The translations under genes were made by a program, and so were the position numbers. Positions 37,891-48,614 of a stretch of DNA of 64,000 nucleotides are shown here, one piece after another. Source of the DNA: Bacteroidales bacterium (lineage in GTDB: Bacteria > Bacteroidota > Bacteroidia > Bacteroidales > VadinHA17); NCBI GenBank assembly GCA_025454795.1, contig JALONT010000014.1, positions 1 to 64,000 on the forward strand, in the 5' to 3' direction. The notes under the pieces are model-generated. The model saw only the letters and a program-made list of their open reading frames with translations, was not told where the DNA came from and did not search any database. Every line of letters starts with the position of its first letter. Position 1 is the stretch's first letter.

Positions 37891-39138
37891 ATGGACTGTA
37901 CTCCGATATTTAAAAACGCACAGAAAGCCGGCAGAGACCTTAATAGTCTGGATGTAAGTACTATAAATAAAGTGCTTCTCCTTCTGGCTGATGAGGCTGA
38001 GGAACGGATCTCTTTTATCATTTCCGAAAATAAAAAGGATCTGGCTTTAATGGAGGGTTCAGATCCCCTTTATGACCGTGTTCAGATTACTCCTGAACGC
38101 CTTCAATCTATTACGTCGGGCATACGTAAAATAGCAGCAATGCCTTCACCTGTGGGCAGGATCATTTCAGAATACAGAAAACCAGATGGACTGATAATCA
38201 CCAGAGAGAGTGTTCCATTCGGTGTAATTGGCATCATTTATGAAGCGCGGCCCAATGTTACATTTGATGTCTTTTCGCTCTGCCTGAAGTCTGGTAATGT
38301 CAGCATCCTCAAAGGAGGCAGCGATGCAATTTATTCTAACAATGCCATCGTACGTATAATTAAAGATACTCTTTTAAAATGTAATGTCAACCCGGATGTT
38401 ATATCACTCCTTTCACCAGGAAGGGAAGAGACTCTTCAGCTCTTGAATGCCCGCGGATATGTCGACCTGATAATCCCCCGCGGCAGCCAGGATCTGATTG
38501 ATTACGTCCGGGAAAATTCTTCAATACCGGTTATCGAAACTGGTGCAGGAATCTGCCATACTTATTTCGATGAGTATGGTGATCTTGAGAAGGGGAAAAT
38601 CATAATTAAAAATGCAAAGACCCGCAGAGTAAGTGTCTGTAATGCGCTCGATTGCCTGGTGATTCATGAAAGCCGGCTTAAAGATTTAGGTTCGCTGGTT
38701 GAACTTTGCTCTTCAGAAAATGTTATCATTTATGCTGATGAAAAGGCTTTTGCCGCACTGAAAGGAAAATATACTGAGTCGCTTCTGAAAAGAGCTACCC
38801 CGGATTCTTTCGGGACGGAATTCCTTTCATACAAAATGGCAATTAAAACTGCAGGTACCTTCGGAGAGGCTCTTGATCATATAGCAAAATATAGTTCAAA
38901 GCACAGTGAGGCTATCATTTCGGAAGATACGAAACGGCTTGATGAATTTTGCAGGAGTGTCGATGCTGCCGCAGTATATGCAAACGCATCAACAGCTTTT
39001 ACTGACGGAGCAGAGTTTGGTCTTGGCGCAGAAATAGGAATATCAACACAGAAACTCCATGCAAGGGGACCGATGTCGCTGGAGGAGATGACAACATATA
39101 AGTGGATCATCCGCGGAAATGGGCAAGCAAGGCCTTGA
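37891..39138 (+). CDS. proA: Glutamate-5-semialdehyde dehydrogenase
   Basis: 415 residues. Reduces glutamyl-5-phosphate to the semialdehyde with NADPH. The aldehyde-dehydrogenase fold is shown by [16 protein letters not shown], a GGSDAIYSN loop and the catalytic Cys in [14 protein letters not shown]. The C-terminal [19 protein letters not shown] is diagnostic for ProA. Second gene of the cluster; proC is not in the window. Confidence 0.96.
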   Translation: MDCTPIFKNAQKAGRDLNSLDVSTINKVLLLLADEAEERISFIISENKKDLALMEGSDPLYDRVQITPERLQSITSGIRKIAAMPSPVGRIISEYRKPDGLIITRESVPFGVIGIIYEARPNVTFDVFSLCLKSGNVSILKGGSDAIYSNNAIVRIIKDTLLKCNVNPDVISLLSPGREETLQLLNARGYVDLIIPRGSQDLIDYVRENSSIPVIETGAGICHTYFDEYGDLEKGKIIIKNAKTRRVSVCNALDCLVIHESRLKDLGSLVELCSSENVIIYADEKAFAALKGKYTESLLKRATPDSFGTEFLSYKMAIKTAGTFGEALDHIAKYSSKHSEAIISEDTKRLDEFCRSVDAAAVYANASTAFTDGAEFGLGAEIGISTQKLHARGPMSLEEMTTYKWIIRGNGQARP

Positions 39139-39165
39139 TTATAAAACACTTAAAACACAGGCAAT

Positions 39166-41457
39166 ATGAATCCTGAAGAAGAAACGATCAGGAAATATTA
39201 TAACGAACTGCCGGCAAAGATCTTACAGATAAGGAAGAAGCTGGGGCATCCGCTTACATTAAGTGAAAAGATACTTTACAGCCATATTTTTGACCAGAGC
39301 AGCAAAAACAGATACCTGAGAGGAATAGATTATTCAGGTTTTGCACCTGACAGGGTTGCCATGCAGGATGCCACAGCACAGATGGCTCTTCTGCAATTCA
39401 TGATGGCTGGTAAGGATTCATCAGCTGTACCGGCATCAGTACATTGCGATCATTTAATAATCGCAAGGTCAGGTGCTGCCAGAGATCTTAAGAGTGCCGT
39501 TAAAACAAACAAGGAAGTATACGATTTTCTGAGTTCTGTTTCAGACAAATACGGAATTGATTTTTGGTACCCGGGTTCAGGAATAATACATCAGATTGTT
39601 TTCGAAAAATATGCTTTCCCCGGAGGGATGATGATTGGAACGGATTCTCATACACCCACTGCAGGAGGGCTTGGAATGATTGCCATCGGTGTTGGTGGTG
39701 CTGATGCAGTGGATGTGATGGCAGGTATGGAGTGGGAGCTGAAGTTCCCTAAGATCATCGGAATAAAGCTCATTGGCAGGCTCAGCGGATGGGTTTCGGC
39801 AAAGGATGTAATTTTGAAGATAGCTGGAATGCTCTCGGTAAAAGGAGGGACCGGATCAATAATTGAATATTTCGGTGAGGGAGCAGAATCGATCTCAGCA
39901 ACAGGGAAGGCGACCATCTGCAATATGGGTGCTGAGACCGGAGCCACATGCTCTGTCTTTGGATTGGATGATGCTATGGTAAAGTTTCTTGTTGCAACGG
40001 GAAGAAAATCCATTGCAGAGCTGGCTGTAGAAGTAAAGGAGCATCTGGTTATGGATCCGGAAATTACTTCCGATCCTTCGAATTACTTTGATAACTACCT
40101 CGAGATCAATCTGTCTGAGCTGGAACCATACATTAACGGTCCATTTACTCCCGATCTGGCGACACCGGTTTCAAAGATGAAAGAAGAAGTGAAGAAGAAC
40201 GGATGGCCGGAGACCGTTTCAGCAGGGCTTATCGGATCGTGTACTAATTCTTCATATGAAGACATTTCCAGGGCTGCTGCAGTAGTGAAATATGCCCTTG
40301 AAAACAAAGTAATGGCAAAATCAGAATTCAAAATAACTCCGGGATCGGAACAGATAAGACGCATAGCAGAAAGAGATGGGTTCCTTGAGCTTTTCAGGGA
40401 AATCGGAGGTGAAGTATTTGCCAATGCCTGCGGACCCTGCATCGGCCAGTGGAACAGGAAAGGTGCTGAAGATAAGCCTGTAAATACCGTTATCCATTCA
40501 TTCAACCGGAATTTCTCGAAACGTACTGACGGAAATCCTAATACATATGCTTTTGTGGCTTCACCTGAAATCGTTGCGGCAATTGCTATCGCTGGAAATC
40601 TTACATTTAATCCGCTCACCGATTCCCTCGTTAATGCCGATGGTAAAAAAGTGAATCTTGTTGAGCCAAGAGGATTTGACATTCCTCCAAAAGGATTCGG
40701 TAAACCGGCGGAAGCCAGGAAAAAAACTCCCGGGAAGAAAGTGCCAGGGAAAAACAATGCCGGAGAAATTGCAATTGATCCGGGGTCGGAAAGACTGCAA
40801 CTGCTTAAACCATTCCCGGAGTGGGACGGGAGAGATTTTTTCGGGATGCCTCTATTGATAAAAGCCATAGGAAAATGTACTACCGACCATATCTCCATGG
40901 CCGGCAAATGGCTGAAATACAGAGGTCATCTTGAGAATATCTCTAAGAATTATATGACTGGTGCTGTAAATTTCTTCAATGACAAGGCAGATTATGTCTT
41001 TAATCAGGTCTCAAAAAAATATGATAAGGTACCCTCAACAGCAGAAGGTTATAAGAAAAAAGGAACAGGATCAGTAGTCGCAGGAGAAGAAAATTTCGGC
41101 GAAGGCTCCTCTCGTGAGCATGCTGCAATGGAACCAAGATTTCTCAATGTGAAGGTGATAATTGTTAAGTCGTTTGCAAGGATACACGAGACAAATCTCA
41201 AGAAACAGGGTATTCTGACACTGACATTTGCAGATAAGAATGATTACAATAAAATCAGGGAAGATGATAAGTTTGATATAACCGGTTTGCAGGAGTTTTT
41301 ACCAGGCAAACAGCTGACGGTTGTTCTGAATCATTCTGACGGGAGCAAAGAAAAAATTGTTGCCAATCATTCTTATAATAATAAGCAGATAGAATGGTTT
41401 AAAGCAGGAAGCGCTCTGAATTTAATAAGGAAAGGGAAAATAAATAAAAATTCTTAG
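39166..41457 (+). CDS. acn: Aconitate hydratase
   Basis: 763 residues, close to the mitochondrial-type enzyme. It interconverts citrate and isocitrate with a 4Fe-4S cluster held by Cys in [10 protein letters not shown] and the pair in ACGPCIGQW. The C-terminal swivel domain has [14 protein letters not shown] Lys/Pro/Gly-rich linker ([11 protein letters not shown], about 523-533) joins the domains. Gap to proA is 27 bp, to icd 92 bp, the latter filled by an interspersed repeat. Confidence 0.95.
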   Translation: MNPEEETIRKYYNELPAKILQIRKKLGHPLTLSEKILYSHIFDQSSKNRYLRGIDYSGFAPDRVAMQDATAQMALLQFMMAGKDSSAVPASVHCDHLIIARSGAARDLKSAVKTNKEVYDFLSSVSDKYGIDFWYPGSGIIHQIVFEKYAFPGGMMIGTDSHTPTAGGLGMIAIGVGGADAVDVMAGMEWELKFPKIIGIKLIGRLSGWVSAKDVILKIAGMLSVKGGTGSIIEYFGEGAESISATGKATICNMGAETGATCSVFGLDDAMVKFLVATGRKSIAELAVEVKEHLVMDPEITSDPSNYFDNYLEINLSELEPYINGPFTPDLATPVSKMKEEVKKNGWPETVSAGLIGSCTNSSYEDISRAAAVVKYALENKVMAKSEFKITPGSEQIRRIAERDGFLELFREIGGEVFANACGPCIGQWNRKGAEDKPVNTVIHSFNRNFSKRTDGNPNTYAFVASPEIVAAIAIAGNLTFNPLTDSLVNADGKKVNLVEPRGFDIPPKGFGKPAEARKKTPGKKVPGKNNAGEIAIDPGSERLQLLKPFPEWDGRDFFGMPLLIKAIGKCTTDHISMAGKWLKYRGHLENISKNYMTGAVNFFNDKADYVFNQVSKKYDKVPSTAEGYKKKGTGSVVAGEENFGEGSSREHAAMEPRFLNVKVIIVKSFARIHETNLKKQGILTLTFADKNDYNKIREDDKFDITGLQEFLPGKQLTVVLNHSDGSKEKIVANHSYNNKQIEWFKAGSALNLIRKGKINKNS

Positions 41458-41462
41458 TGAAG

Positions 41463-41534
41463 CTTTATGTCTTTGTGACTTGGTGGTAAAAAATACATGC
41501 CACAAAGGCATTAAGGCTCAAAGGTTCACAAAGG
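41463..41534. repeat. Interspersed repeat between acn and icd
   Basis: CTTTGTGACTTGGTGG near its left end and GCCACAAAGGCATTAAGGCT near its right end form an imperfect inverted repeat of the same class as 33,690-33,745. It occupies almost the whole acn-icd gap and could affect read-through within the cluster. Confidence 0.5.
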
Positions 41535-41549
41535 ATATAAACCAGAATT

Positions 41550-42812
41550 ATGACTGAAAGAATAAAGTTGGCTGATGGAAAACTAATTGTTCCTGATAAT
41601 CCGGTAATTCCTTTCATAGTAGGTGATGGTACAGGTGCTGATATATGGAACGCCTCAGTAAAGGTATTTGATGCAGCTGTTGAAAAGACCTTCCAGGGCA
41701 GAAAGAAGATCATATGGAAAGAGGTTCTTGCCGGAGAAAAAGCATTCACTCTTACCGGGAACTGGATGCCGGCAGAGACACTTGAAGCTTTCAGAGAATA
41801 CCTTGTCGGAATAAAAGGACCTCTTACAACACCTGTCGGAGAAGGAATGAGGTCGCTTAATGTCGCCTTACGTCAGGAGCTTGACCTCTATACCTGCTAC
41901 AGACCTGTGAGGTATTTTAAGGGTGTCCCCAGCCCTGTAAAAAAGCCGGAACTTGTAAATATGCACATATTCAGGGAAAATACAGAAGACATCTATGCCG
42001 GCATCGAATACATGCATGGCAAACCTGAAACGGAAAAACTCAAGAAGTTCCTTATCGAAGAGATGGGTGTGAAAAAAATCCGTTTTCCTGAAACCTCCTC
42101 TCTTGGAATAAAGCCTGTTTCTATCGAAGGAACCGAAAGACTGGTAAGACAGGCAATAAAATTTGCGGTTGAAAGAAACCTTCCGTCGGTGACACTGGTG
42201 CATAAGGGCAACATAATGAAGTTTACCGAAGGTGCATTTATGAAGTGGGGATACGCACTCGCTGAAAGAGAATTCAGAGATAAGGTTTTCACATGGCAAC
42301 AGCATAAAAAAATCGCTGAAGAAAAAGGAGAGGAAATAGCTAATGAGATACTTGCCCGGGCAATTACCACAGGTAAGATTATTATCAAAGATGTCATCGC
42401 AGATGCATTTCTTCAGCAGATACTTACACGTCCCAATGAATATTCAGTGATTGCTACGCTTAACCTTAACGGAGATTATATTTCTGATGCTCTCGCTGCA
42501 ATTGTCGGAGGTATCGGGATTGCCCCTGGTGCCAACATCAATTTTGAAACAGGACATGCAATCTTTGAGGCAACACACGGTACAGCACCTAAATATTCAG
42601 GTCAGAACAAGGTGAATCCGGGATCGGTTGTCCTTTCAGGTGCACTGATGTTTGAATATATCGGCTGGGAAAAAGTTGCTGAAATGATTTACAGCGGTCT
42701 CGAAAAAACTATACTTCAGAAAAAAGTAACATATGATTTTCACCGCCTGATGGATCAGGCAACCCTGCTCAGTACCTCAGGATTTGCAGATAATATTATA
42801 GAAAATATGTAA
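41550..42812 (+). CDS. icd: NADP-dependent isocitrate dehydrogenase
   Basis: 420 residues, E. coli Icd type. Oxidative decarboxylation of isocitrate to 2-oxoglutarate. Motifs: [10 protein letters not shown], the phosphorylatable-serine loop [38 protein letters not shown] and the [17 protein letters not shown] metal site. C-terminal cofactor loop HGTAPKYSG is typical of the family. Lies between acn and gltA. Confidence 0.95.
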   Translation: MTERIKLADGKLIVPDNPVIPFIVGDGTGADIWNASVKVFDAAVEKTFQGRKKIIWKEVLAGEKAFTLTGNWMPAETLEAFREYLVGIKGPLTTPVGEGMRSLNVALRQELDLYTCYRPVRYFKGVPSPVKKPELVNMHIFRENTEDIYAGIEYMHGKPETEKLKKFLIEEMGVKKIRFPETSSLGIKPVSIEGTERLVRQAIKFAVERNLPSVTLVHKGNIMKFTEGAFMKWGYALAEREFRDKVFTWQQHKKIAEEKGEEIANEILARAITTGKIIIKDVIADAFLQQILTRPNEYSVIATLNLNGDYISDALAAIVGGIGIAPGANINFETGHAIFEATHGTAPKYSGQNKVNPGSVVLSGALMFEYIGWEKVAEMIYSGLEKTILQKKVTYDFHRLMDQATLLSTSGFADNIIENM

Positions 42813-42827
42813 CCGGATAAATAAAAA

Positions 42828-44192
42828 ATGTATAAGATGAAAGATGATGAATTCTTTTTAAAACTCGAAGGATCAGTTCGGGAAGCATGTAAGATCGATA
42901 ATGACCTGTTTGACAAATATGATGTGAAACGAGGTCTGAGGAATAGTGATCGTACGGGAGTGCTTGTAGGATTAACAAACATCGGAGATGTTGTTGGCTA
43001 TAAAAAGGAGAATGACAAGGTGATTGCTGTCCCCGGAAGGCTTCTGTACAGAGGTATTGATATCGAGAAAATAACTCATGGATTTCAGAAGGAGAACAGG
43101 CATGGATTTGATGAGACTGTTTTCCTGCTTCTTACAGGTAAGCTTCCGGTGAAGGAAGAACTTAAAGAATTCACCTGTCATATAGCATCTCTGAGGGGAT
43201 TACCTGACCATTTTGTGAAGGATATGATACTTTCAATGAAAGGGAAAGATGTACTTAATATGCTTGCAAGATCTGTCCTGGGGTTATATACTCTTGATGA
43301 TAAGGCTGATGATATTTCAGTAAATAATATGATTAGGCAATCGCTTAACCTGATTGCAAAGTTCCCGTCTATAATTGCATATTCATATCAGGCAATGAGG
43401 CACGCATACCAGGGGAAGACATTATCAATACGTCATACTGATGAAGACCTGACAACTGCAGAGAATTTCCTGAGACTTATAAAAGGAGAGGGTTCTTATT
43501 CACGGCTTCAGGCTGATCTTGTTGACCTGTCTCTGGTACTTCATGCAGAACATGGAGGCGGAAATAATTCAACATTTACGATGCGTGTAACCAGTTCTAC
43601 CGAGACAGATATATATTCTGCAGTCACCTCTGCAATAGGTTCACTCAAGGGTCCCTTACATGGCGGTGCCAACCTTAAGGTGCTCGATATGATGGAAAAT
43701 ATCAAAAGCAATATTAAAAACTGGAAAGATGAAGCTGAAGTTGAGGATTACCTCATTAAGATTCTTAAAAAGGAGAGATACGACAAAACAGGGATTATAT
43801 ATGGAATTGGTCATGCTGTATACACTATCTCTGATCCAAGAGCGACATTGCTAAAAGAAAAGGCCAGGGAGCTTGCTGCCGAATCGGGACGTATTGATGA
43901 ATTTGATCTTTATTCTATGGTTGAGCGGTTAACACCTGAAGTATTTCGCATATTTAAGGGTGAGCAATCGGCAAAGGTGGTTTGTGTAAATGTCGATTTT
44001 TACTCAGGATTCGTTTATTCGTGCATTGGAATTCCAAAAGAATTGTATACCCCGCTCTTTGCGATGGCAAGAATTGCAGGTTGGTGTGCTCACAGGATTG
44101 AAGAACTGACATTCTCCGCGAAGAGAATAATCAGACCGGCATTTATAGATGTATATGGATTAAGAGAATATATACCGATAGAGAAACGTTAG
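42828..44192 (+). CDS. gltA: Citrate synthase
   Basis: 454 residues. Condenses acetyl-CoA with oxaloacetate. Catalytic residues: His in LHAEHGGGNNSTF, His in GIGHAVYTISDPR and Asp in VNVDFYSGFVYSCIG. The N-terminal ~50 residues resemble those of Clostridium/Bacteroides-type enzymes rather than E. coli GltA. Starts 15 bp after icd. With acn and icd it forms the oxidative TCA branch to 2-oxoglutarate. Confidence 0.95.
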   Translation: MYKMKDDEFFLKLEGSVREACKIDNDLFDKYDVKRGLRNSDRTGVLVGLTNIGDVVGYKKENDKVIAVPGRLLYRGIDIEKITHGFQKENRHGFDETVFLLLTGKLPVKEELKEFTCHIASLRGLPDHFVKDMILSMKGKDVLNMLARSVLGLYTLDDKADDISVNNMIRQSLNLIAKFPSIIAYSYQAMRHAYQGKTLSIRHTDEDLTTAENFLRLIKGEGSYSRLQADLVDLSLVLHAEHGGGNNSTFTMRVTSSTETDIYSAVTSAIGSLKGPLHGGANLKVLDMMENIKSNIKNWKDEAEVEDYLIKILKKERYDKTGIIYGIGHAVYTISDPRATLLKEKARELAAESGRIDEFDLYSMVERLTPEVFRIFKGEQSAKVVCVNVDFYSGFVYSCIGIPKELYTPLFAMARIAGWCAHRIEELTFSAKRIIRPAFIDVYGLREYIPIEKR

Positions 44193-44204
44193 AATAACTA
44201 TAAG

Positions 44205-44235
44205 CCACCCCCTGCCACCGCCGGTGGAGGGGTGG
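44205..44235. terminator. GC-rich hairpin after gltA
   Basis: CCACCCCCTGCCACCG followed by CCGGTGGAGGGGTGG gives a 13-15 bp near-perfect stem with almost no loop, followed by TTTAA. It lies between converging genes (gltA and a 58-aa membrane protein) and may end both transcripts. Similar G/C-rich hairpins are also common dispersed repeats. Confidence 0.6.
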
Positions 44236-44248
44236 TTTAAGAATCTCC

Positions 44249-44425
44249 TCAGACTCCTTTCTTTTTTGATGATGCAGAGGAGCCCAGCCAGAAAAGCAAA
44301 ACTGAAACAATTCCCAGGATCAATGGCAATAAGGATTTCCAGTCAAGCCACTTGAAGAAAAGTATCATTGCACAGATTAGCGAAATAGCACCCAATAAAT
44401 AAAAGAGCAACGCTTTTGCTTTCAT
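44249..44425 (-). CDS. Small two-helix membrane protein
   Basis: 58 residues: MKAKALLFYLLGAISLICAM, a short loop, then a second hydrophobic helix (LLPLILGIVSVLLFWLG) and a basic tail ending SSKKKGV. The start at 44,425 follows the rubrerythrin gene by 22 bp on the same strand, so it may belong to that operon. No family is recognised. Confidence 0.6.
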   Translation of the reverse strand: MKAKALLFYLLGAISLICAMILFFKWLDWKSLLPLILGIVSVLLFWLGSSASSKKKGV

Positions 44426-44446
44426 ACTGTTTTTAATTTAATGGAC

Positions 44447-45025
44447 TTAGTAATTCTCTTCCCTTATCTGCATGAATGATTTCGGATGGAGGCATGCCGG
44501 GCATGTTTCGAGAGCTTTCTCTGATTCATAAACATAACCGCAGTTAAGGCATTTCCACCATACCTTACCCTTCTTCATAAATACTTTGTCTTCCGAAATA
44601 TTTTGCAGAAGTTTCAGATACCTGCGTTCATGTTCAGCTTCAACTTTAGATATCATCTTGTAAGCTGTCGAAATCTCCGGAAATCCCTCTGCTTTTGCAA
44701 CCTCAGAAAAATGAGGATAAAGATCGCTCCATTCCTCATGTTCTCCTTCGGCGGCTGCTTTAAGATTTTCTTTTGTGGAACCTATCTTTCCGGCAGGGTA
44801 TGATGCAGAGATTTCAGTCATACCGCCGTCAAGGAATTTAAAGAATCTTTTTGCATGTTCTTTTTCCTGCAAGGCTGTTTCCTGGAAGATATTAGCAATC
44901 TGTTCTAAGCCCTCTTTCCTGGCTACGCTTGCAAAAAACTCATAGCGGTTACGGGCCTGGGATTCACCTGCAAATGATTTTAACAGGTTCTGTTCTGTCT
45001 TGGTGCCTTTGATTGAATTTGACAT
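44447..45025 (-). CDS. rbr: Rubrerythrin
   Basis: 192 residues. A ferritin-like diiron domain (FAGESQARNRYEFFA, ALQEKEHAKRFF, GEHEEW, KVEAEHERRYLKLL) followed by a C-terminal rubredoxin domain with CLNCGYVYES and CPACLHPK. It reduces hydrogen peroxide in the cytoplasm of anaerobes and microaerophiles, using electrons from a reduced rubredoxin or flavoprotein. The gene just upstream encodes such a flavin/rubredoxin protein. Confidence 0.95.
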   Translation of the reverse strand: MSNSIKGTKTEQNLLKSFAGESQARNRYEFFASVARKEGLEQIANIFQETALQEKEHAKRFFKFLDGGMTEISASYPAGKIGSTKENLKAAAEGEHEEWSDLYPHFSEVAKAEGFPEISTAYKMISKVEAEHERRYLKLLQNISEDKVFMKKGKVWWKCLNCGYVYESEKALETCPACLHPKSFMQIREENY

Positions 45026-45042
45026 GGTTTTTATTTATATAG

Positions 45043-45720
45043 TTAGACTTCAATAAAATCAGATTTTTCGGAACCGCATACCGGACAAATCCAGCTGTCG
45101 GGCAGATCGGAAAACTTAACTCCTTCCTCTTCTTCATTATAAATATAGCCGCACGAAGTGCATTTATATTTTTTAAAAGCAACTGAAGATTTTGATGTTT
45201 CCAGTTTTGATTTGTCAATATATGTAGGTGCGTTTTTGGGAGCAATCCCTTTTCTCTCCTGCCTGTAATACAAATAAGTAAGAGGTACTTTTGTATTATC
45301 AAGAATAGCTGACTGTACCAATTCTCCAATGAACATTAAATGGGTTCCGGTATCTATTGTCTGAATTACAGTACATTCGAGATACGCAATGGATGCATCA
45401 AGGACTATAGGAACACCAGTTTCTCCGTATTCTACTGACATGCCTTCCATCTTATCGAAATCTCTTCCGCTTTTATAGCCAAAACGACCCATAATTTCAG
45501 GGGATGTATCCTGCTCAAGAATTGAAACGGAAAAAGCTCCGGTTCTGGCAATGAAACCTGCTGTAAAATTGTCCTTGTTGCAGCAGACAGCAAACCGCGG
45601 AGGATCAGCCGAAACCTGGAATACAGTATTGGAAATAAATCCGTTACCCTTTGTTTTATCTCCTGAACTGACAATAAAAAGTCCGTATGTTATTTTAAAG
45701 AAAGCTTCAAAATCAACCAT
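45043..45720 (-). CDS. Flavin reductase-like protein fused to rubredoxin
   Basis: 225 residues from [15 protein letters not shown]. The first ~165 residues are an FMN-binding split-barrel of the flavoredoxin type ([20 protein letters not shown]). The C-terminus is a rubredoxin ([28 protein letters not shown]). A plausible electron donor to rubrerythrin, encoded 17 bp downstream. An ATG 18 bases upstream is a possible alternative start. Confidence 0.9.
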   Translation of the reverse strand: MVDFEAFFKITYGLFIVSSGDKTKGNGFISNTVFQVSADPPRFAVCCNKDNFTAGFIARTGAFSVSILEQDTSPEIMGRFGYKSGRDFDKMEGMSVEYGETGVPIVLDASIAYLECTVIQTIDTGTHLMFIGELVQSAILDNTKVPLTYLYYRQERKGIAPKNAPTYIDKSKLETSKSSVAFKKYKCTSCGYIYNEEEEGVKFSDLPDSWICPVCGSEKSDFIEV

Positions 45721-45810
45721 TACTGCATTTTGATGCAAAATACAAAAAAAACCGGTACCAGAAAAAGGGTACCGGATGTAATGAAAATATAGGAATGAAA
45801 AACCAGGAAG

Positions 45811-47352
45811 CTAATTTTCAGATTTATAATCATGCCCGATATAATTCAGCCCGTCCTCAGTCATAAGCCAGAACCTGTTTTCAGGATTAGTAATAAAATC
45901 AACATCCTCCTGTGAATGGAAAAGATTTTCTGCGGTTTTGTCCATATTTATGATGGTTTTTTCCGGGACGTGAACTGTAACACCGACATAATCAAACGAC
46001 CATTTAGTACCTGCCGGGATTGTAGAGAATTCATCGAGAATAAGAGTATCTCCTGAGATACGGAAATTGTACTCAAGTCTTTTGGCATTTTCGATTGCAT
46101 CGATCCTGCTGCGGCCGGCTGAATGTTTTCTGATTTCAACACTTGCAGATTTATTCTCATCTTTAACTATATCGAGGCTCGTCCTTATATAGATTTCTCT
46201 TTTCTCTTCCGACAAAAAGATATTGTACTCTTCATCAGGGATGGAGATCTCCTTCCCTGTACGGAGATCAGATATTTCTCTGCCGGAGAAAATATACAAT
46301 GTATCCGGAACTGTACTGAAATACTCCCGGGATACAGTTTTTTCTGTCTCGGCAAATCCTATTCCTTCATTGAAAAGTAAAATAGAAAGTGTGGCGACAC
46401 TCAGGACCCACAAAACAAATCCGGCGAGCCATATATAACCGTCCCTGGTTTTGAACCAGAATATCATTCTGACTCCTCCGTAAATAATTGCAAGCAGGGG
46501 CAAGGTAACTGCGAGGATAATCAGCCCTTTTACCCAGGGAACGATTTTCGGTGTTAAAGTATAATATAGAAAATCAGGGAGATAAGCAATGTTTATACCA
46601 AAAGAATCGGATGAAAAAGCTCCGGGATATTTGAAAACAAATACCATTATGAATGTAAGAATGGCAAGGAATCCGGCAAGTACCAGGGATGTTCCGAAGA
46701 TTATTAAAAAGATACGGACTATTATATAAAATACTTTCCCGAAGGCTTTGAAAACCTCATTGAAAGCATGTCCAACACGACTTCCCTGATGTTTGTCCCA
46801 ATCCTGGAACTGTGCTAAGTTATGGCTTCCTCCGTACATATCCTTTTTTTGTATATCACTTGAAGCTAATGGGAGTGCAATCCAGAGAGCGAGATAAACA
46901 AAAAAACCAAGTCCGAACATCATGGTAAAAACCACGAATAAAATTCTTATCCAGACAGGATCGGCATTGAGATAAGCACCTATACCACCGCATACCCCTC
47001 CGATTATTGAGTTTTCAGAGTTTCTGTACATGCCTCTGCTCCTTGAAGAATAGCTGGATGAATTATTATCGGAAACAGTTTCGGAGTCACTTTGACCAAA
47101 ATCTTCCGGTTTACCGATGATCCTGATCATCTCTTCAACGTTTTCTTTAGAGATAACTCCGGCAGTCACTTTCCTCGACTGGAATATTTCAGCGATCCTG
47201 AATTCTATATCCTCAATAGTTTCATTTCCACCGGGAACATTTTTGAATTTCTGATTAATCGATTGCAGGTAATCACGCAGTATCCGGTATGCATCTTCAT
47301 CAATATGAAAAAGAGTCCCACCGAGATTAATATTTATTGTCTTATCCATCAT
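45811..47352 (-). CDS. PspC-domain protein with C-terminal extracytoplasmic domain
   Basis: 513 residues. An N-terminal soluble domain (ININLGGTLFHIDEDAYRIL) is shared with the smaller paralogue encoded upstream. Next is the PspC domain (RGMYRNSENSIIGGVCGGIG, then a membrane helix), several more helices, and a C-terminal beta-rich region with VHVPEKTIINMDK, as in toastrack-type adhesin domains. Together with the PadR gene upstream this forms an envelope-stress module typical of Bacteroidota. Confidence 0.87.
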   Translation of the reverse strand: MMDKTININLGGTLFHIDEDAYRILRDYLQSINQKFKNVPGGNETIEDIEFRIAEIFQSRKVTAGVISKENVEEMIRIIGKPEDFGQSDSETVSDNNSSSYSSRSRGMYRNSENSIIGGVCGGIGAYLNADPVWIRILFVVFTMMFGLGFFVYLALWIALPLASSDIQKKDMYGGSHNLAQFQDWDKHQGSRVGHAFNEVFKAFGKVFYIIVRIFLIIFGTSLVLAGFLAILTFIMVFVFKYPGAFSSDSFGINIAYLPDFLYYTLTPKIVPWVKGLIILAVTLPLLAIIYGGVRMIFWFKTRDGYIWLAGFVLWVLSVATLSILLFNEGIGFAETEKTVSREYFSTVPDTLYIFSGREISDLRTGKEISIPDEEYNIFLSEEKREIYIRTSLDIVKDENKSASVEIRKHSAGRSRIDAIENAKRLEYNFRISGDTLILDEFSTIPAGTKWSFDYVGVTVHVPEKTIINMDKTAENLFHSQEDVDFITNPENRFWLMTEDGLNYIGHDYKSEN

Positions 47353-47379
47353 TTTCAGTTTTATAAGGTTAATAAATAG

Positions 47380-47706
47380 TTACCTCGTCCGGATCAGGTT
47401 CACTGATTCAACCAGCTCATCCCACGAATTGTGCAGATCGGCAAGATAATCCCTGCCTTCAGGCGTGAGTTCATAATATTTACGTGGCGGACCCTGCTGT
47501 GACTCTTCCCATCGGTAGCTGAGAAGTCCGGCATTTTTTTGCCTGGTCAGAAGAGGGTAGAGTGTCCCTTCAACAACGATTACTTTGGCCTCTTTCAGCT
47601 CTTTAATAACATCGCTGGCGTAGCAGGAACTCCTTGATAATACCAAAAGTATGCAGTATTCCAGGATTCCTTTGCGCATCTGTGCTTTTGTGTTTTCCAG
47701 ATCCAT
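47380..47706 (-). CDS. PadR-family transcriptional regulator
   Basis: 108 residues, short PadR type. A winged helix with MRKGILEYCILLVLSR, ASDVIKELKE, VVEGTLYPLLTRQKNAGLL, GPPRKYYELTPEG. It probably represses its own operon and the flanking PspC genes, as PadR proteins usually do. Lies between the two PspC genes on the same strand (27-bp and 52-bp gaps). Confidence 0.92.
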   Translation of the reverse strand: MDLENTKAQMRKGILEYCILLVLSRSSCYASDVIKELKEAKVIVVEGTLYPLLTRQKNAGLLSYRWEESQQGPPRKYYELTPEGRDYLADLHNSWDELVESVNLIRTR

Positions 47707-47758
47707 AATAATTAGTTTTAAGTTTTACACTATACAATAAGACTTCCTGGTCTGCTTC

Positions 47759-48349
47759 TTATAGCTTCATATTTTTCCTTACTGTGTCGAATTCTTTCTT
47801 GACGGACTCCTTGATATTATGAATATTGACGGGCTCCCCTTTCATTTCAATTTTCTGGGCAGTTGTTTTTGCCTCGGGCAGCACTATGTATAAAATAAGA
47901 TACACAAGAATACCTAATCCTCCCATCATGGTTATAACTATAAAAATCGTCCTGACCAGCCAGGGTTCAATATTCCAGAATGCACCCATCCCTGAACAAA
48001 CCCCGCCTATTATGCGGTGTTCAGTATCACGGTACATACGATGATAACCAGGCGTCGAAAACTTTTCCCGGGCTGAAGGCCCCTCGCTATCGGAAATATC
48101 TTCAGGTGTCCCTAAAACTGAAATAACCTGGTGAACATCCCCGATGTTTATCACCTGCTTGTAGCTGGTAAGTTTGGTACGGAATAATTCAGCCATCCTG
48201 GTCTCAATATCCGAGAGTATTTCAGTTGAGCTCTCCTCTCCTGCAAAATGGATTTCAAGGTTTTTCATATACCTCTTTAATTCGGAATAGGCATCCTCAT
48301 CAATATTGAATGAGTAACCTCCCAGATTAATGCTAACTGTTATTTTCAT
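47759..48349 (-). CDS. Short PspC-domain protein
   Basis: 196 residues. The same N-terminal domain as its larger neighbour (VSINLGGYSFNIDEDAYSEL), then PspC (HRMYRDTEHRIIGGVCSGMG) with one or two helices. A C-terminal amphipathic helix closes the protein. First gene of the PspC-PadR-PspC operon. Confidence 0.88.
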   Translation of the reverse strand: MKITVSINLGGYSFNIDEDAYSELKRYMKNLEIHFAGEESSTEILSDIETRMAELFRTKLTSYKQVINIGDVHQVISVLGTPEDISDSEGPSAREKFSTPGYHRMYRDTEHRIIGGVCSGMGAFWNIEPWLVRTIFIVITMMGGLGILVYLILYIVLPEAKTTAQKIEMKGEPVNIHNIKESVKKEFDTVRKNMKL

Positions 48350-48364
48350 AGTGCTTTAAATTTA

Positions 48365-48442
48365 TTACTACTATACATTACAAGTAATATAACAATGCAA
48401 AGATATATATAAATATTAATACCATGCAATACATAGTAGTAA
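48365..48442 (-). promoter_or_regulatory. Promoter and candidate PadR operator of the PspC operon
   Basis: On the minus strand TATCTTTG (48,405-48,398) matches the TAnnTTTG -7 box exactly, with ATTG 21 bp upstream. Two flanking arms, TTACTACTATACATTA (48,365-48,380) and CAATACATAGTAGTAA (48,427-48,442), are inverted copies (12 of 16 matching), and ATTAC-AA-GTAAT (48,377-48,388) is a smaller palindrome just downstream of the -7 box. This is the expected place and shape of an autoregulatory PadR operator. Confidence 0.5.
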
Positions 48443-48614
48443 AAAAATGATAATATTTTTGAAAATAAATTATAATGAACAGATAATGAGGAAGATGTAA
48501 GAATAATATATTTTCAAAGAATTAATTTAATTCTCAATACGATTACTTATTGTAAGAATAACAATAATTTAATTCCACATCAACGACCCCCCTTTTCCTC
48601 ACTATGACTTCACG

